The notes below the pieces were generated by a model. It saw nothing but the letters and a program-made list of their open reading frames with translations, was not told the origin of the DNA and did not search any database. A stretch of DNA of 64,000 nt from Arbacia lixula (Eukaryota > Echinodermata > Echinoidea > Arbacioida > Arbaciidae), in contig OZ022580.1 in NCBI GenBank assembly GCA_963669155.1, forward strand, positions 28,935,598-28,999,597, in the 5' to 3' direction. The translations under genes and the position numbers were made by a program. Positions 18,386 through 32,500 of the stretch are shown here, piece by piece. Within the stretch, counting starts at the first letter, position 1, and each line of letters starts with the position of its first letter.

Positions 18386-20896
18386 GGAGAGAGAAAAGGA
18401 GAGTGAGGGAAGGCAGGCTCTATGAGCAAGGTCTTTGGTTACGCAGACACAATTTAAAATGGACCCTTTAAAATTTGTCCAGGTAACAAAAGATCAGGTT
18501 CATAGTGAGGTAATAACATGTCAGTACTAATGTGTTCTAAATTAAACAAATCAAAACATAGAACAAATGTATACATTAAGATTATTGTTTGAAGACAATT
18601 TTAATGGGTGAAACCTATCTTATGCAGTCCAATATACAATGTACACAAACACACACCCAAAGACAACTAACATCAAGTCATCCATGGGACTAAACAATTT
18701 ACAATACAAGTACACACATGCTCATCCAACACACAACAAAATTAGATTACATTGGCTCTGCCCTCGCCAGCATTGATTTCATGTGGAACGAACACAATGT
18801 GCAACGTATATCTGTGAGCAAAAATCACACAAAAGCATGTCCAAATTTAGCCTAGGTTTAAGTCAGTGGGACATTGCTAATCCAAACTCATAAAACAGAG
18901 TCCAGTACTCCTTTGACTACCATAGTCACTTTATCATTCTCCTTCTGTCTCAAGTGGGTGAGCCAGTGAAGAAAACAAGAATGATTAGTCTACTGCAGCC
19001 AGACCCCTTTGTTGATTAGTTTGGATTATAAAAAGCCCAGCAGCCTTGAAGCCAGGCTAGTGTCAATCAGCTCTCTTCATGGTGCTGAGTCTCTTACACC
19101 ACATGCAAGACCAATTCTGGAGAGGGCCCTACCGAAATAAACTACCGCTACTTGATCTTGTATACCAAACTTGAACAAACATTATCATACATCATTGAAT
19201 CATTGAAATACATCTTTGAGATACATCTTTGAGAAACATGAGGTTATCACTCCCAAACTTAAAGCCTTTTCTGTCCAACATTTCACCATTTTTATACATA
19301 ACCAAATCATTGAAATAAATCTTTGAGATACATGAAATCAGTACTCCAACATTATCACAGATATGTTTACCTTTTATTGGCAAATATTGCCAGGACTACA
19401 TAATCAAGTAATTTGAATTTCATTTCAGTTTGTACACTACTCAAAGGAGTTCATAATAAATGTATGGTAATGTGGAAAATAAAACATTTGCATACATCTC
19501 TTTCCCCAAAAACAATCAATAACCACAGTAATGATCTTGATAATTGATAACAATTAGTTTGAATCACAAGACAAATGAGATGTGTAGAATATATGGGGCA
19601 ATATCATTCATGCATTTTATAAATACACTGTATATCTTACAACATGTGTTCCATTCTAACAACCCTGTGTTTTCATGAATAATGACATGATTAAATATCC
19701 ATCAACTTGACTTAACACATACACTATGAAGCGAGTAAGAGAAAGCAGTTAGGTGAATGTAGTCCCATAGGCCAAAGAAAGACAACAATAGCTAGAAAGG
19801 GGAGGGAGAGAAAGGGAGAGAGGAATAGAAAGAGAGAGTGAGAGAGAGAGAGAAGACAAAACACACAAACTTCATATTCTAAACATCACCCCACATTTCA
19901 CAATCTTTTTATAACATTATTACTATTACTAGCTGCATAGAAATCTTGAACAGTATTTTCCTCTCTATTCTCTTGACTAAATACAAGTACCTATATGTTT
20001 ATAATAAACTCTGTTATATACACACTCCTACATACAATGTAGGCTACAAAAAAAAAACATGTACCAATATTCATGGAAGAATGCTTGTTCTTAAACTGGG
20101 CGCAGAACCAAATAAGGATAAATTAGTTGCAGAATTTCTATAATTATCATTTTTGTACATGTATAAGTGCATAGTTTCGTCTTCGATTACTATATCATCT
20201 TGATTGACTTTCAATGTTGGAAGACATGTACAGATAAGACTATACAACTACTGTATCAAAAGTATAGAAGACAAATCGAGTGTGTATGCAATATACATGT
20301 TCATGTACACATGTCTTCTTGGTAGAAAACAAAATGAGAAGGCTGAAATATGTAAAATACAAAAGGAGTGTTACTGTTATTGCTATCAGCAAGATGGTAC
20401 AAATATCAAATATCTTATCCCACATTTACAAAAAGTTGTAGGCATAGCATGCCTCTCTTTTAATCTGCTGTTTGGACAATAGACCAGGGACAGGCTATGA
20501 ATAAACTTCAAATACCTTATAGGTTGCAATCAAGCCACACCCCTTTGGTTACTGCAGGTCCATGGCAAAGTTTGACAGCCTAACTGGACCAGGGTAGAAT
20601 CACACTGGACCAAGGTACACTCAAACTGAGCAACGGGTCGAGATTACGAGTCCCAGTCCCATTTCAAATCAATATTTTTTTTTTTAGACGATTCCTTTAC
20701 ATGATTCTGGAATCAAACGAGAATGGGAGCCACAGTCACAACATAATTCTTCTGCCATGCGTACGATTCACAGGATCATTACTACTACCAGTAACATCTA
20801 TTACATGTACCTTGAATAAATTATTACTGTTTGTATGATGATTCCCCACCACCTCTAAATCTGCTTCTCTGATTTTATCTACATTTTTATTTATTC
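18386..20896. other. Intergenic DNA
   Basis: AT-rich, with no gene recognised. A GA-rich microsatellite occupies about 19796-19858. The stretch at about 18751-18830 is distantly repeated at about 25618-25700. A segment around 20495-20590, containing AAGCCACACCCCTTTGGTTA, recurs at about 45930-46020. These are short dispersed repeats of unknown class. Confidence 0.5.
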
Positions 20897-21262
20897 TTAA
20901 AGGTAGCCTGTCCCTTTTGCAGACCTAATTCTGAAAGTTCCCTGACTTTGTCATCATTTAAGAGAGAGTGGCTACATAACCTTTCCCTGGAATTGACAAA
21001 GCGTGATATTCGGTTTTGAGGAAATAATCTACGATAATTGATCAAGCTTTTGTTTTTCGTACCACGAAAATAGTCGTAATTTCAAAAAGTCAACGGTCGG
21101 CAATCGATTGGAATCAAATCTTAGTGTTTTCATTTATTGTACGGGTGTTATAGTACCTCTGACCTTAAAATTTCACAGTTGGTTTTTTAAAGACGAGTGC
21201 TAAATATGTGCAAAGTTTCAGAAACTTTGCAGATGTTTGTAAAAGGGACATGCCATCTTTAA
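20897..21262. mobile_element. TTAA-flanked MITE, family T1, copy 2 (inverted)
   Basis: TTAAAGGTAGCCTGTCCCTT at the left and GGGACATGCCATCTTTAA at the right. The interior, such as CTGAAAGTTCCCTGACTTTG and GAAATTTTAAGGTCAGAGGT in reverse, matches copy 1 at 18028-18385 read on the other strand. Confidence 0.8.
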
Positions 21263-21907
21263 GGATGTCCATGTCATTAGGCCTGACAAGGACGAAAAGC
21301 TTTGCATAATGCATGTACCGGTATTCAATGACCTTTCTCTACAGCAAGGGAATTAAGATGTGGCTGCCAATATGACAGCAAAAGAGGAATATAAAAAAAA
21401 ATATGTTGCATAAAACACTTCATGAAAGCCCTTATCACGGCCAGACACAGCTGATCATAGGAAAAAAAACAAATGTGGCTCGAGGTCTCAGTGGATGAGA
21501 GAAATCTTACTAAGCTGCACATGTGAAATCTTGTACTGGTAAGTCCCTATCATGGCCAGGTAGTAATGATCAAATCACAAATCAAGTTGGCTGGTTGATT
21601 GTCTCACTTTTTGAGTTGAGTGAAGCCCTACATACAAAATCCATTTTAGCTTTTGAGATGAAAACTGTAAGCCTCTTATTCACATCAGTGGTTACATTTC
21701 AATGCTGTTCATACCCGTAAAATTGCAACATGATAAAAGTAACTCAACTATCATCACATGAATTCATCTTTCAATTAACCACCATAGAGTATTGTCATGA
21801 CCTATGTTGACAAATCTATCACCTCTTTTAAGGTACTACATTAGGATATCCTATTAATTACATAAAAATATTCAGTTTCAATGAAAACAATTTTCAGCAG
21901 TTATATA

Positions 21908-22083
21908 CTGTATACGCCTTATATTTCGCAGGGTTTTTATTTTCGTGAATTTCGCGAATCTGGATTATTCGCGAATTGAACAAGGTTCGAAATTACGAAT
22001 ACGACGTGTTCAAGCACATGTACTTCTAGTACCAGTACTCCACCATCGCGAATTTAACCACTCGCAAAACATGGCGTATACAG
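21908..22083. mobile_element. TA-flanked palindromic MITE (CTGTATACGCC ends)
   Basis: Terminal CTGTATACGCC and GGCGTATACAG are perfect inverted repeats, with TA on each side as a target duplication. Inside are repeated TTCGCGAA and CGCGAATTT motifs. At 176 bp it fits a Tc1/mariner-type non-autonomous element. Confidence 0.82.
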
Positions 22084-22970
22084 TAGGTCCATGGACAAAA
22101 TATAAGTTTACAATGAGTAATTCTCTTGAAACAGCTTATTGGGTTGAACATATTAACCGCCAAAATAGTACTTATTGTAATAACAATTGTCCAATCATGC
22201 AAATGTTTAAGAGCTACATTTATATACAGTATAGAGTACTGAAGCGGTGTCATCATATGAGCATGTTGTCATAACAACTAGTTCTAAACAACATCATTCA
22301 AGTGAGAGTTTCACTGGCATGACATTGCGTATAGGGTTAGTTTCAGACACTCTCATGGGGAGATCCTGCTATGACCACTGTGTTTGTTGAATCCACATAG
22401 TGATGTAAGAACCAGTAGTCTTGACAACATGACATCACATTTCACATTCAGTAGTCTATGGGCTAGTTTGTGGTTTCCATGGAAAAAGTTTCTTTTGAGA
22501 CTTGCTCCATGTTGTTGAAGCACAGCGAATGCCATAACATACTATTCACAGGTCAGACTTGCCACCCTGAAATCTGGATTACTGTAGTCTGAACAAATGC
22601 CACATTCAGCAGCAAGTCCTGCATTGATGATGTATAGCATAAGCTGTCCAACAATACACAGTATGCCAATTGAGAAAAGCTGTATTAACACCAGGATTAA
22701 ACCTAAAAAATAGTATGCTATGAGATCTGCTGAGATTGCACCTGGCTCCTCTAAAATAAATAAAGTGGTGGCGGGAGGGGGGGGGGGGGCATATGTCAAA
22801 AACATAATTTTGATTAAAAGAATGCCCTAAATGAGCTGGGTATTCTTCTTTACAACAGGATATGGCAGGATCAACGGTGGGCTTGTGTTGATATCAGCCG
22901 CTTTGCAGGAGACCCACAATGCAACACACATCCTGCTGCTATTCCACCTTCTGTATGAACTGGGGAGGGT

Positions 22971-23979
22971 TTAACTCTTTGTGCGTTCACCTGTGAACCC
23001 CCTGTGCGTTGCATTAATTTGAGTGTGCGCATATTCCAATGAACTCTTGTCGGAGTAGTAGCTTTCAAGGGCTATAACTTTTTATTAGATTGTCGTGAGG
23101 AAAAGTAGTGTATATATAAAATATAGAGAATTTCATGGCCTTTCCACCCATATGTATTTTGTCTGGCAGTTGAGGAGCTACTGTATCACAGGGCTTTACT
23201 TGTGCGGAACATTTGAAAAAAATGTCAATGTTTTCAGTAGTGCTAATGTAAGTGATATGTTGGACTCTTCATTTGCTTTAAATTGCAGGGAAATTATTAG
23301 TTATTTTGCTAAGACCATGACCTTTCTGTTGATATCAAAATCAATAAGTTTTGAAAAGATGAAAGTTCGATGCAGGAAGTGCATAGAAAAGCCTGTAATA
23401 TGGCCAAGAATTTGGCTTGATTAGGACTCTAGGAGCTCTTTGTGTTGTAATACAAAGAGATCGCCTACAATGCGTACATGTACACGCACTTACTAGGACC
23501 ATGACCTTTCTATTGATATCAAAATCAATAAGTTTTGAAAAGAAGAAAGTTCGATACAGGATGTGCTTAGAAAAGCCTGTATGGCCAAGAATTTGGCTTG
23601 GTTAGGACTCTAGGAGCTCTTTGTGTTGGAATACAAAGAGATCGCCTACAATGCGTACATGTACAGGCACCCACATTATCACAGTACAATAACAAGGAAC
23701 TTGTGTGATTTTCTTCTGTACTGTACTGTACACGGTGGAAAAATACCAAAACAAAATGATCAAAATTCTTCGAAATCTTCTATGTAACCCTATGCTGCAA
23801 CGCGAACGAGCGGAAAGCCTATTACAGTGACGATCGCGAGCAATAGTACCGAACAGTGGTACGGTTCGCAGTACGCACATATTTCCATTTCCATTCACCT
23901 ACGTGTGTTATGTGCAAAATTGCGAACGAAACGTGTCCACGGTTGTGCATTGATGCGAACGAAACGTACAGAGAGTTAA
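22971..23979. mobile_element. TTAA-flanked element with internal duplication
   Basis: Left TTAACTCTTTGTGCGTTC; right, read in reverse, TTAACTCTCTGTACGTTTCG. An internal direct repeat of about 185 bp (about 23310-23494 and 23495-23672) is recognisable by TTGATATCAAAATCAATAAG and ACTCTAGGAGCTCTTTGTGT. GCGAACGAAACGT occurs twice near the right end. About 1.0 kb, with no transposase. Confidence 0.7.
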
Positions 23980-25029
23980 CCCTGTCAGCATTCCTGTGTT
24001 ATGGATCAATGGTCTATTCACACCCTGTACTGGTACTTCAAAAGTTAGGCTTTTCTGTGAAAAGTTTAACTCATCAACCATGGAAAGAAACACACACAGA
24101 GTGGATCTTCAGAATGCTTTCATATTGCCCGTTTGAGGGATCTGTCTCGGCGATAAGATCATAATTGTACAAAAGCAGTATTTGGCACACCACAATAAAC
24201 CTGCTGTCCCATACATATTCCACATTTTATCTTGGGTTTGAATCAATATCTGATGGGATTAGAAAAACTGTGACGATTTATTAGGATTTAGGAGTGAGAA
24301 AAAGTGTGAAAATACAGTGGGATATGATCATAATATTTAAAGAAAAGCATATTCATACTTGACACCACTTCTTGATGGCTGCACTAGACTTACCAAGCTA
24401 TCTCTCTTCCATACTCAGGAAGATCCATCAATGTGATCATGACATAAAAGCACAATTATATCAAAGCTAACTTGAGCATAGCCATCAAAGGTATTCTACA
24501 CATATTGTGTTTAACTTTTTAAAGTGTTTTTAGACCCATTTTCATTTACATTGTCCAATCTAAACAAATATACATTTTCAATATGAGTTGTTATCTTTGA
24601 AATTCATTTGTCAAGAATTTACACATACCTCAATATACCAGGTACATGCATGTGCCTGCCATGTGATAGTTTGCTTATTCAAAGAACCCTAATAGTGATG
24701 ATAAAACCAGCATATACATGTATTTACAAGCTGAGTTGTTAAGAAAAAATCTGTTGAGGGTATCATAACATATAGCTTGACTACAATTGGAACTTATACT
24801 AAATGCAATAGCAGTTTCCATGACATCACCTGTTCACTTTAAAGTCACAATAGTTGAAAGATATGCTGCTTTGTCCTGTTATATTTCATTTCCCTCTAAT
24901 CTCTTGGATATTCCGTATCATCATATTCAGAAAAACTGTACAGAAAGGGGAAATATCATAGCATATGATTGTCATTACAACACACAACACACTTCAACAT
25001 TACAGCATTGATTAGCATGTCTAGTACAT

Positions 25030-25445
25030 GTAAGTGCTACAGGATATAGCTATACAGGATACAAGTCAATAGCTAGTGGGTCTGTATTGTTCAAAGTTGT
25101 AAAGAAAGCAGGCTCAGGGGCCCACTTGGTGATCACAGCGTATCTAGTAGATCTGTAAGAGCAAGGGAAACAGGATATGTAATTCAACAGATGTGGTCAC
25201 CTCATGGGCCCCTGAGCCTGTATTCTTCACGTTGAACAATGCAGAGCCCCTAGCTATTTGATTTGCATATCCTGTTGCTCTTAGCTTACATCTACCAGAC
25301 ATGATGTGTGGTTATTTAGTGGGCCCCTGAACCTTCTTTCTTTCCAATTTTAAACAATGCACACCCACTCCTTATTAGATTTGCATATCATGTTGTTCTG
25401 TCATCTACTGGACTTGCTGATGCTGTGTGGTGATAAAGTGATTCA
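25030..25445. repeat. Alternating direct and inverted repeat of about 100 bp
   Basis: A unit containing GGGCCCCTGAGCCT and GATTTGCATATCCTGTTG occurs at least three times. The leftmost copy, with AGGCTCAGGGGCCCACTTGG, is inverted relative to the others. It lies downstream of the DEPDC1 stop codon, so it may be part of a 3' UTR or flank. Confidence 0.7.
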
Positions 25446-26040
25446 CTTTTTTTGCTGAAGTGCACTGTATAATACAAAGAGCATTTAGTATTTGATATGG
25501 ATTAAACTTGGGTTATCATAGTAACACAGTTAGCATAGCTGCTGGGTCAGTAGTAGCATGTAGAGCAATACTTCAATACCTGGTGATATACCAGGTATAC
25601 CTCTGCATTATCCATCACCATGGCTCCTGCCAGTATTGATTTCACATGGTATGAACACCAATGTGCAAACATTTATTTGTGTACATAAACAAGATCAAAG
25701 CTATTTGACCACACTACTGGTATTCACTAGTGAGTTAAAGTCTTTACCCCTCACAGTACCAAGCACTAACCAGTCATAAAACAACTTAGTTTCTTGCCTA
25801 TGGGACTGAGAAGGTTCACACAGCACTGGAGTGGTGTCGTCACACCCACATTTATGCAGGTTTCTGGTTCTTAATCACATGCTCCTCATGGGGAGGGTCA
25901 GTGGTCAAGCATGGTCAGACCAGCTGATGGTGGGCACAGAGTCACTGCTATGGTAGGCAGAGTCTATGTGACGTCTTCTGGAGACTAGCCAGGTTTCAAG
26001 GGAGTCGCAGTAAATTCTAACATGTTCAATTTTATTGGAG

Positions 26041-26046
26041 ATTTTT
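26041..26046 (-). terminator. AATAAA poly(A) signal candidate for DEPDC1
   Basis: TTTATT on + reads AATAAA on the gene strand, about 370 nt past the DEPDC1 stop. Another candidate is at 25672-25677. There is no direct evidence of use. Confidence 0.35.
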
Positions 26047-26413
26047 CGCCAGTCTCAAGGAGGTCTCATAAACGTCTCCAAGACATCTCCCCAACAACTA
26101 CCATATGAGGCACAATGCATGGTGATGCCTTTGGATAGTGTTGAGTTCTGAGTATGTGAGTTTAAGTTGAGGCATAGCGTAGAAGCAGTTGTCTCAAAAA
26201 AATACTCAAGTGACATCATGCAATGGTACACCATACTGGAGGGCGTTTGCAGATATGGTGCTTGCTGGTGTTATCGGATGGGCTTGAGTTACTTTAGAGT
26301 GTGTGAGGTTGAGTTTAGACATAATGTAGAATAAGTTGGCTTAACAAAACACTCTAGTGACTCCACACGATACAGGAAAGCGCTTGCTGACACGGTGCTT
26401 GCTGATGCTAGTG

Positions 26414-26557
26414 TTATCGGATGGGCTTGAGCTTGGAGAGGGAGCGCTTCACGTTGAGCATGGGTTGTTTGATCTTAGGCTTGGCTGGGAAGAGCTCAGC
26501 CTCGGAGGCACTGGTAGGAAGACGGCGGTGGTAAATCTCTGGGTACGCCTTCTGGAA
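26414..26557 (-). CDS. DEPDC1: DEPDC1 exon 10, terminal
   Basis: Acceptor TGATTGGACAG. Encodes FQKAYPEIYHRRLPTSASEA, ELFPAKPKIKQPMLNVKRSL and SKLKPIR before TAA at 26414-26416. The FQKxYPEIY and KQPML motifs are family signatures of the C-terminus. Confidence 0.95.
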   Translation of the reverse strand, partial: FQKAYPEIYHRRLPTSASEAELFPAKPKIKQPMLNVKRSLSKLKPIR

Positions 26558-29500
26558 CTGTCCAATCAGAGACAAGAAAAAAAAAAAAATCCGGAAAGGT
26601 TTTAAACCATCCAATCTGAGAGGAGAAAGAAATTACTGATCAAAAAGTGGGAAATATATCTTAAAATTATACAGCACTTGATAAATATGTGTTAAAGCTA
26701 ATTGGCAATGAATTTTTGAGTCAGTGATTGATTATAAACAATTGTTTTAATGATTGTGAAGTTTGTACTAATGAAACGCTTAAGAAAATCAATAAACAAA
26801 TTAATCAATAAATCAATCAATGCATTAGTCAATCAATCAATAAACAAGAGTCACTCACAAGTTTGAGTTTCTTCCTCTTGTCTTTGTATGGCATGGCCCT
26901 GTCTGCAATGATACTGTCTAGTAGATCCTCGATGGCTCGCTGAGAGCTGACCGCCTTGTTCTGCTCATACTCCTCCATCGATACCTGGGCACAGAACCCT
27001 GCTGGCTGGACGTTCTCTGTGTCCACCTCATACTTGATCTGGTCAGGGACAGAGAGTGTATGAGGGTTAGGTTGGACAAATTATAGTGTTCTTGTGACAA
27101 ACAATCATTAGATGCTGCCCCACACCGGGGTTAGCAGCTATGCATCACCACCATCTGCTTTCTTCCATTATTGGTCTGACCTCTGCTTGGCAAAGTCCTG
27201 TCCTCTCTTTTTGTGATATTTGTCATATATCTGGATATTTTATATTTTGATGCCCTAAAGGCCCAGAAACTCCCTACCCCCTTCTGTCTCCCTTCCTATA
27301 CTTACCTTCCATGAGCTTGAGCTAGCTCAATTCCTCTTTTGCCTTTTATCTCTCTCTTGTTATTTGCTTCTTATCAAGTAGCTCACTTGCTGTATCTCCC
27401 TACTTTGTGTAACCTCTCTCTCTCCCTCTCCCCTTCTCTCTTACCTGGCTCCTCTTGAGGTAGGTGAGCCTTTCCTTGATATCTTCCCTGAGCTCCTGAG
27501 GGACAGCAAAGAGGGTTGCATGGTTATCCAGGAGGTATCCCACAATCCTCAGGGCCAGAGACTCATCCAGGTCTACCTCTGCCTCACAGCGCAGGATACA
27601 GCGGGAGAAGGTCCGCAGCAGCTGTCCACAAAAAAAAAATGGTTGTAACATTTTAATATTGTCAGAATTCTCCCTATCTCACATAGCCAATATCAAGCGA
27701 TATCACCTAGCGATACCGATATCTGATCGATTGCTCTTAGGACGCATACTTCCGGTAAGAGTTTGGTACGTATTCAATTCACGCAATAATGCACAGAATC
27801 TGTAATTTTGACCCCTTGTAAACCTCGTAATATTAAAATGGAAGGGTTAGGGTTAGGGTTACCGTGACCGCCTGTCTAGAATGACAGCCTGCCCATAAAG
27901 ACCACACTTATTCTTTCCCTTGAACAATGTTTTTCATTGAAACATGGACATGATGTATATAAAGTAACCACAAACACATAGAGATCACCTGCTCATCAAG
28001 ACGGTTCTTGTCTCCCTGAAGTGGTTTTCTATGCAGGTTTGACTGTACTGTATATACAACATGTACACTCTCCAAAACATGTAAATTTCCTTCAGCAACA
28101 CACATTTGTGTTCAAATGTCACGATAAAAACGTGTTCAAATCAGCCCTTCCTGCGATAACAAGATATTTAACCAATCCTCACAACAGCTCTGAATATTGT
28201 TAATTTAGGTAGATAGTAACAATATCTATGTGGCTAGTGGGCCAGTGTTACCAGACAATTTTCCCCTGCTCTTGACACAACCACTTACCAGCTGCCTGGT
28301 GGGCACGCTGGAGCTGAGGACGAGTTGGGGGTTGGCCTCCATCTTGCTCATGAGCCTGAGGAGGAGATGTAGCGCCCTCCGTTGGGTGGATGGGAGTAGG
28401 AGGAGGCAGAGCCGCAGGGCCTCCTGACAATAAGACTTGTCCTCATTCAGGTAGAGGCCTGGAGGGAGGAGGGGGATGGATAAATGCTTGTTGTAAAAAG
28501 TGAATTCTATCCATCTACGAGCCATATCCTGGGACATAGGGTTATCATGGAATGCTACAATAAACCGTTTTCATAATGTATTCAAAACCTTCTTCCTAAA
28601 TGTGTAGTAATCAATTATGACATTCACCTGTATCTAGTGATTCAATTTCAATTGATGTAATTCTCTCTGAATCTATCAGTTGCTACTTCTCATACAAACC
28701 TCGGACAAGCTTTGGGGTTCAACTTACCATTACTGTAGTAATGTATTGTTTGAAGGACATGCATAAAACATGTATACTTAACAGAAATGATATATTCTCT
28801 GTCCTTTTCTCTTTGTATCAGCGCCATGTCATAGTAAATAGCCATGTCCTTTGCTAACCAGCCAATTAGGCTACGTCTCCTTCTTTCCCTGCCTTTCTCC
28901 TCCATCCATCTTTCCCGTTTAAATCAACTTTTCCAAGCATCTTTATGAAGAACATGCCCCAAATATCTCAATCAAATTGTGTATGTGAGCTATACAATAC
29001 TAATTTTAAATATACATATCATTTAAATTTTCAAACAGGAATTGTTTATCAATTGTGTTGGCTTTTATTTTTCAGTGTGACTTTTTCACAAAGTATGTAA
29101 ATGTCTTTTTACGATTGATGAAAGATTGAATTTAAGAAAACATGATAAACATATTTGATGTAATGTAACAATTAATTAGCAAATAAAGTTATCAAACAAA
29201 TACATACATGTATATTGTTGCAAGCACAACATGTTAACAAACCAGTCAACAATGAAAAATGATAAATAATTTGCGGATGTCACATCAACCAAATTTTCAT
29301 CACTGAATGATGTCTCTTTCATGAGGAACAAGTTATCAGTAACAAAATTGATTTCTACAAATACAATCTACTTTTAAAATGATACAAACGGCAAATTTGA
29401 AACAAACATGGTCTTTTGGCTTTCAAACAGTTCTGCTGCTGCACACATACTGTGTAAATGTTTTCAGACATTTAGTAAGCAAAGCTCTTTTCTACAGTGA

Positions 29501-32500
29501 TCATTATGCAATGATGCTGTATTTCTTTTTGGTAGATTTTCATTTGCAGTCAATTTGTCTAACGCAAAGCAAGACGAGGCATAGATTTAGGAGTTTGATG
29601 GAGAGGGGGCTCTGTTAAAACTGCCCTTGTCAATTAACTAATTTTATTTGATGTTATGCAGAGGCATTAACCCCCCCCCCCCCCCAACACTAATCAAAAA
29701 GTAAAAAAAGGGGGAGGGGAGAAAAATAATAAGAAATAAACTCTGAAAAATCCCTGCTAGACAATACTTTTGTTGAATCCTGCCATAAGAGAATTGCATT
29801 CTAAGCACACGGGGTACAGCTTTCTTCAACCCATATGGCCCACACCACCACCCACAACCTCCAGGTATACATGCGGTAATAGGTTAGTAGCTAACATCAA
29901 TCAATACCAACAGTGGGTTAGTTTCACCATGGACCCTACGACAAATGGCTTCACATGCATGGGTGTATGTAAGCAGGGGTTAGTGTTATTAACTGTACGT
30001 ATGCTATAAACTACCATGAGATTAATCTCTAGTTAGATCATTAACCCATAGTGAAATGACAATGACACAGGTCAGACAGGAAAAGTAGACATAATGGTGG
30101 ATAAAAAAGACTTTGGGACATGCTAATATATCTGTAGTTGTACATCAATAGCCTTTAAATATGAGCTTACATTAACACACTGAATCTGCATTAAGATGTT
30201 TTTCCATTAAATATTATTATTTCACAACTTCAACTCTGAAGTACTTAAGTGCTAATTCTCAAAACTACATGTACTAGTAATGTATCTAGAGCTAGATTAT
30301 CTACCATGTTCATATTTTACCCAACTATGCACCACTGCTTTCTTTATTAATCAGCCATACTCTACAGTGTACACAAGGACTGATAAAGAACCCATCGTCT
30401 TCTGGCAAAATACTGAAGCAATATTTAGTCAAAACCATCCAAGTCTAAAAAAGATATAAGATCTGTCTTGAAGATCTTCTTTCATCTCTGTTACCAGTAC
30501 CTCTTTCTCTCCTTGCCGTTACTCTAACATTATACCTGAAGTGAGTACAAATGTAAGTTGTTACAGTGTGCTCTGGAGTGCTGTGCAAAACTGCAAATCT
30601 TGCAAGTTACATTGTTTCCCAGCACTTTACCCCGCCAATTCCCTCTAAGCATTTGCCACTCTGGAATAAACTTTAGCTCTAATGATGATGATAACTCCCT
30701 GTGATCAGAAATGCAACCCTCATCTTCCCATGTGCAGCTGTGATGTACTACAGTTTTGTTTTATGTGAAGAAACACACATCATCTTGAAAGATGTATACT
30801 TACTTGAGATGCTTGTGATACTTCCTTGTCGCTGGAGTCTTGCTTGGGCCATCTGTGCCAGATTCTGGTACAGCGGGGTCGAGGTTTGTAGGTCAGAGGT
30901 ACTCCTGCTGTTATAGTTCATTGACCCCAGTATGCCAGAGGGCATGCCTGTAGGGGTCATTGAACTGTGAGCCTGTGGGGTCGTTGACCCTTGGAAGGGG
31001 GAGATATCTGAGAAGGAAACAGTGGCTCGGAGTGGGGCGGGGTATGGGGGGCTGATGCGTTTGGGGTGACTTCCGACCTCAGGGGTCACAGTTTGGTTGT
31101 AGGGGTCTGTTTTCTGAGCTGCTACGGCTTCGGCCCAAGAGGTCGAGTATTTGGGATATGAAGGAGGCGGGGCAAGCCCAGGAGAGATTAATTGCTCGTT
31201 GCTTGTCACGTGACTCGATTGAGTGTGATTCTCTTTGGGGGCATCTTCCTGCTTACTGAGTGCATGCTGGGAAGGTGATTTCTTCCTCACCAGTTTGTTG
31301 AAGAGTTCTGCAGCAGACCCAAACTTCTTAGCAGCAAATAGTCCTCCTGGTCCTGACTTGGGGCGATCAGAGTTCTCTTGATGTCCGACGTCCTGAATGT
31401 TGACCATGGAGCTGCACTTGCGGGCAGGGAGGTTAGCTGAGAGGGGCTCAAACTTCTCATAGTGTGACTGGTCGCTCATCGTGCTGACCTCTGCAGCAGT
31501 AAGGCGAGGCCTGGACGTCCAGTGGGCAGATGACCTGACCGGAGGCATGGCCGCAAAGCCGTAGTCATCGTCCTTATTGCTGACCCTGACTGGGTTGGAG
31601 CGAGCAGCCCTTCCACAGTAGATATTCCGATAACTCTGGGCACCTTTTGCGCTAATCGCATCCACACTGCCAAAGTGCTTAGACGCAGCTCCTAATTTCT
31701 TTGGAAGCGGCGGAGCAGCTACTGATTTCAAAACGTTATCCACCTCCCCAAAGCTGGTGCTGCGCCGGATGTTTTTGCGAGTTCTCGCAGGGAGGTCTCG
31801 TCCCTCCATGTTTGCTATATTGGTCATGGACCGCTGCCCTCCAGTGGTCATGTTAAACACTAGGCTCTCCACGGATTGAAATGAAGTGAGCCCTCTTTGG
31901 TTGTCCAAGCACACATCACCATCCTCCTGCCCAGGAACAATACCACGATCCCTGCATTCCATACTGACTGTGGTTATGGTAATGATGATGATAAAGATGA
32001 TGGTGTGTGGGGGGCGGGGGTGGGGGTGGGGGATTGAGGGGGACGGGGCAGGGAACGTACATGGATAGAAATGAAAGAGAAAATGGGGAGATGAATTAGT
32101 GGAATTTCTTGAGTAGTGGATGAAAAGATTAGAAAATGAAAGCGGGAGGCATGCATGCATAAAACCACAGCGAGCAACCCAGTTTAATATTACTAAATCA
32201 TCTAATGAATCCAAAGAATAAAATAAAATTTCTTTAAAAATGGATAATAAAATAATAAGTAATAAGAACCAGTGATACTGCATATAAACATATTCCAAGT
32301 AATTTTACTCTATGACAGTGGTATATGTATAAATAAATTTTTAAATATGCCCAATATACATTGTTAACATAATAATTATATCATACATTCCTATAGTTAC
32401 ATTTGTTATTTGTGTACAAGTAATCAATGGTTTGTTTGATATAACTGGGTATCACTCATTTCCATTTATGTATGATAAAAGTTCCACTGTATTTTTGTGC

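Noticed and set aside
31968..32298. N-terminal extension of the long DEPDC1 open frame
   Set aside because: Lies upstream of a clear acceptor that joins in phase to exon 5; the extra residues are intron-derived.
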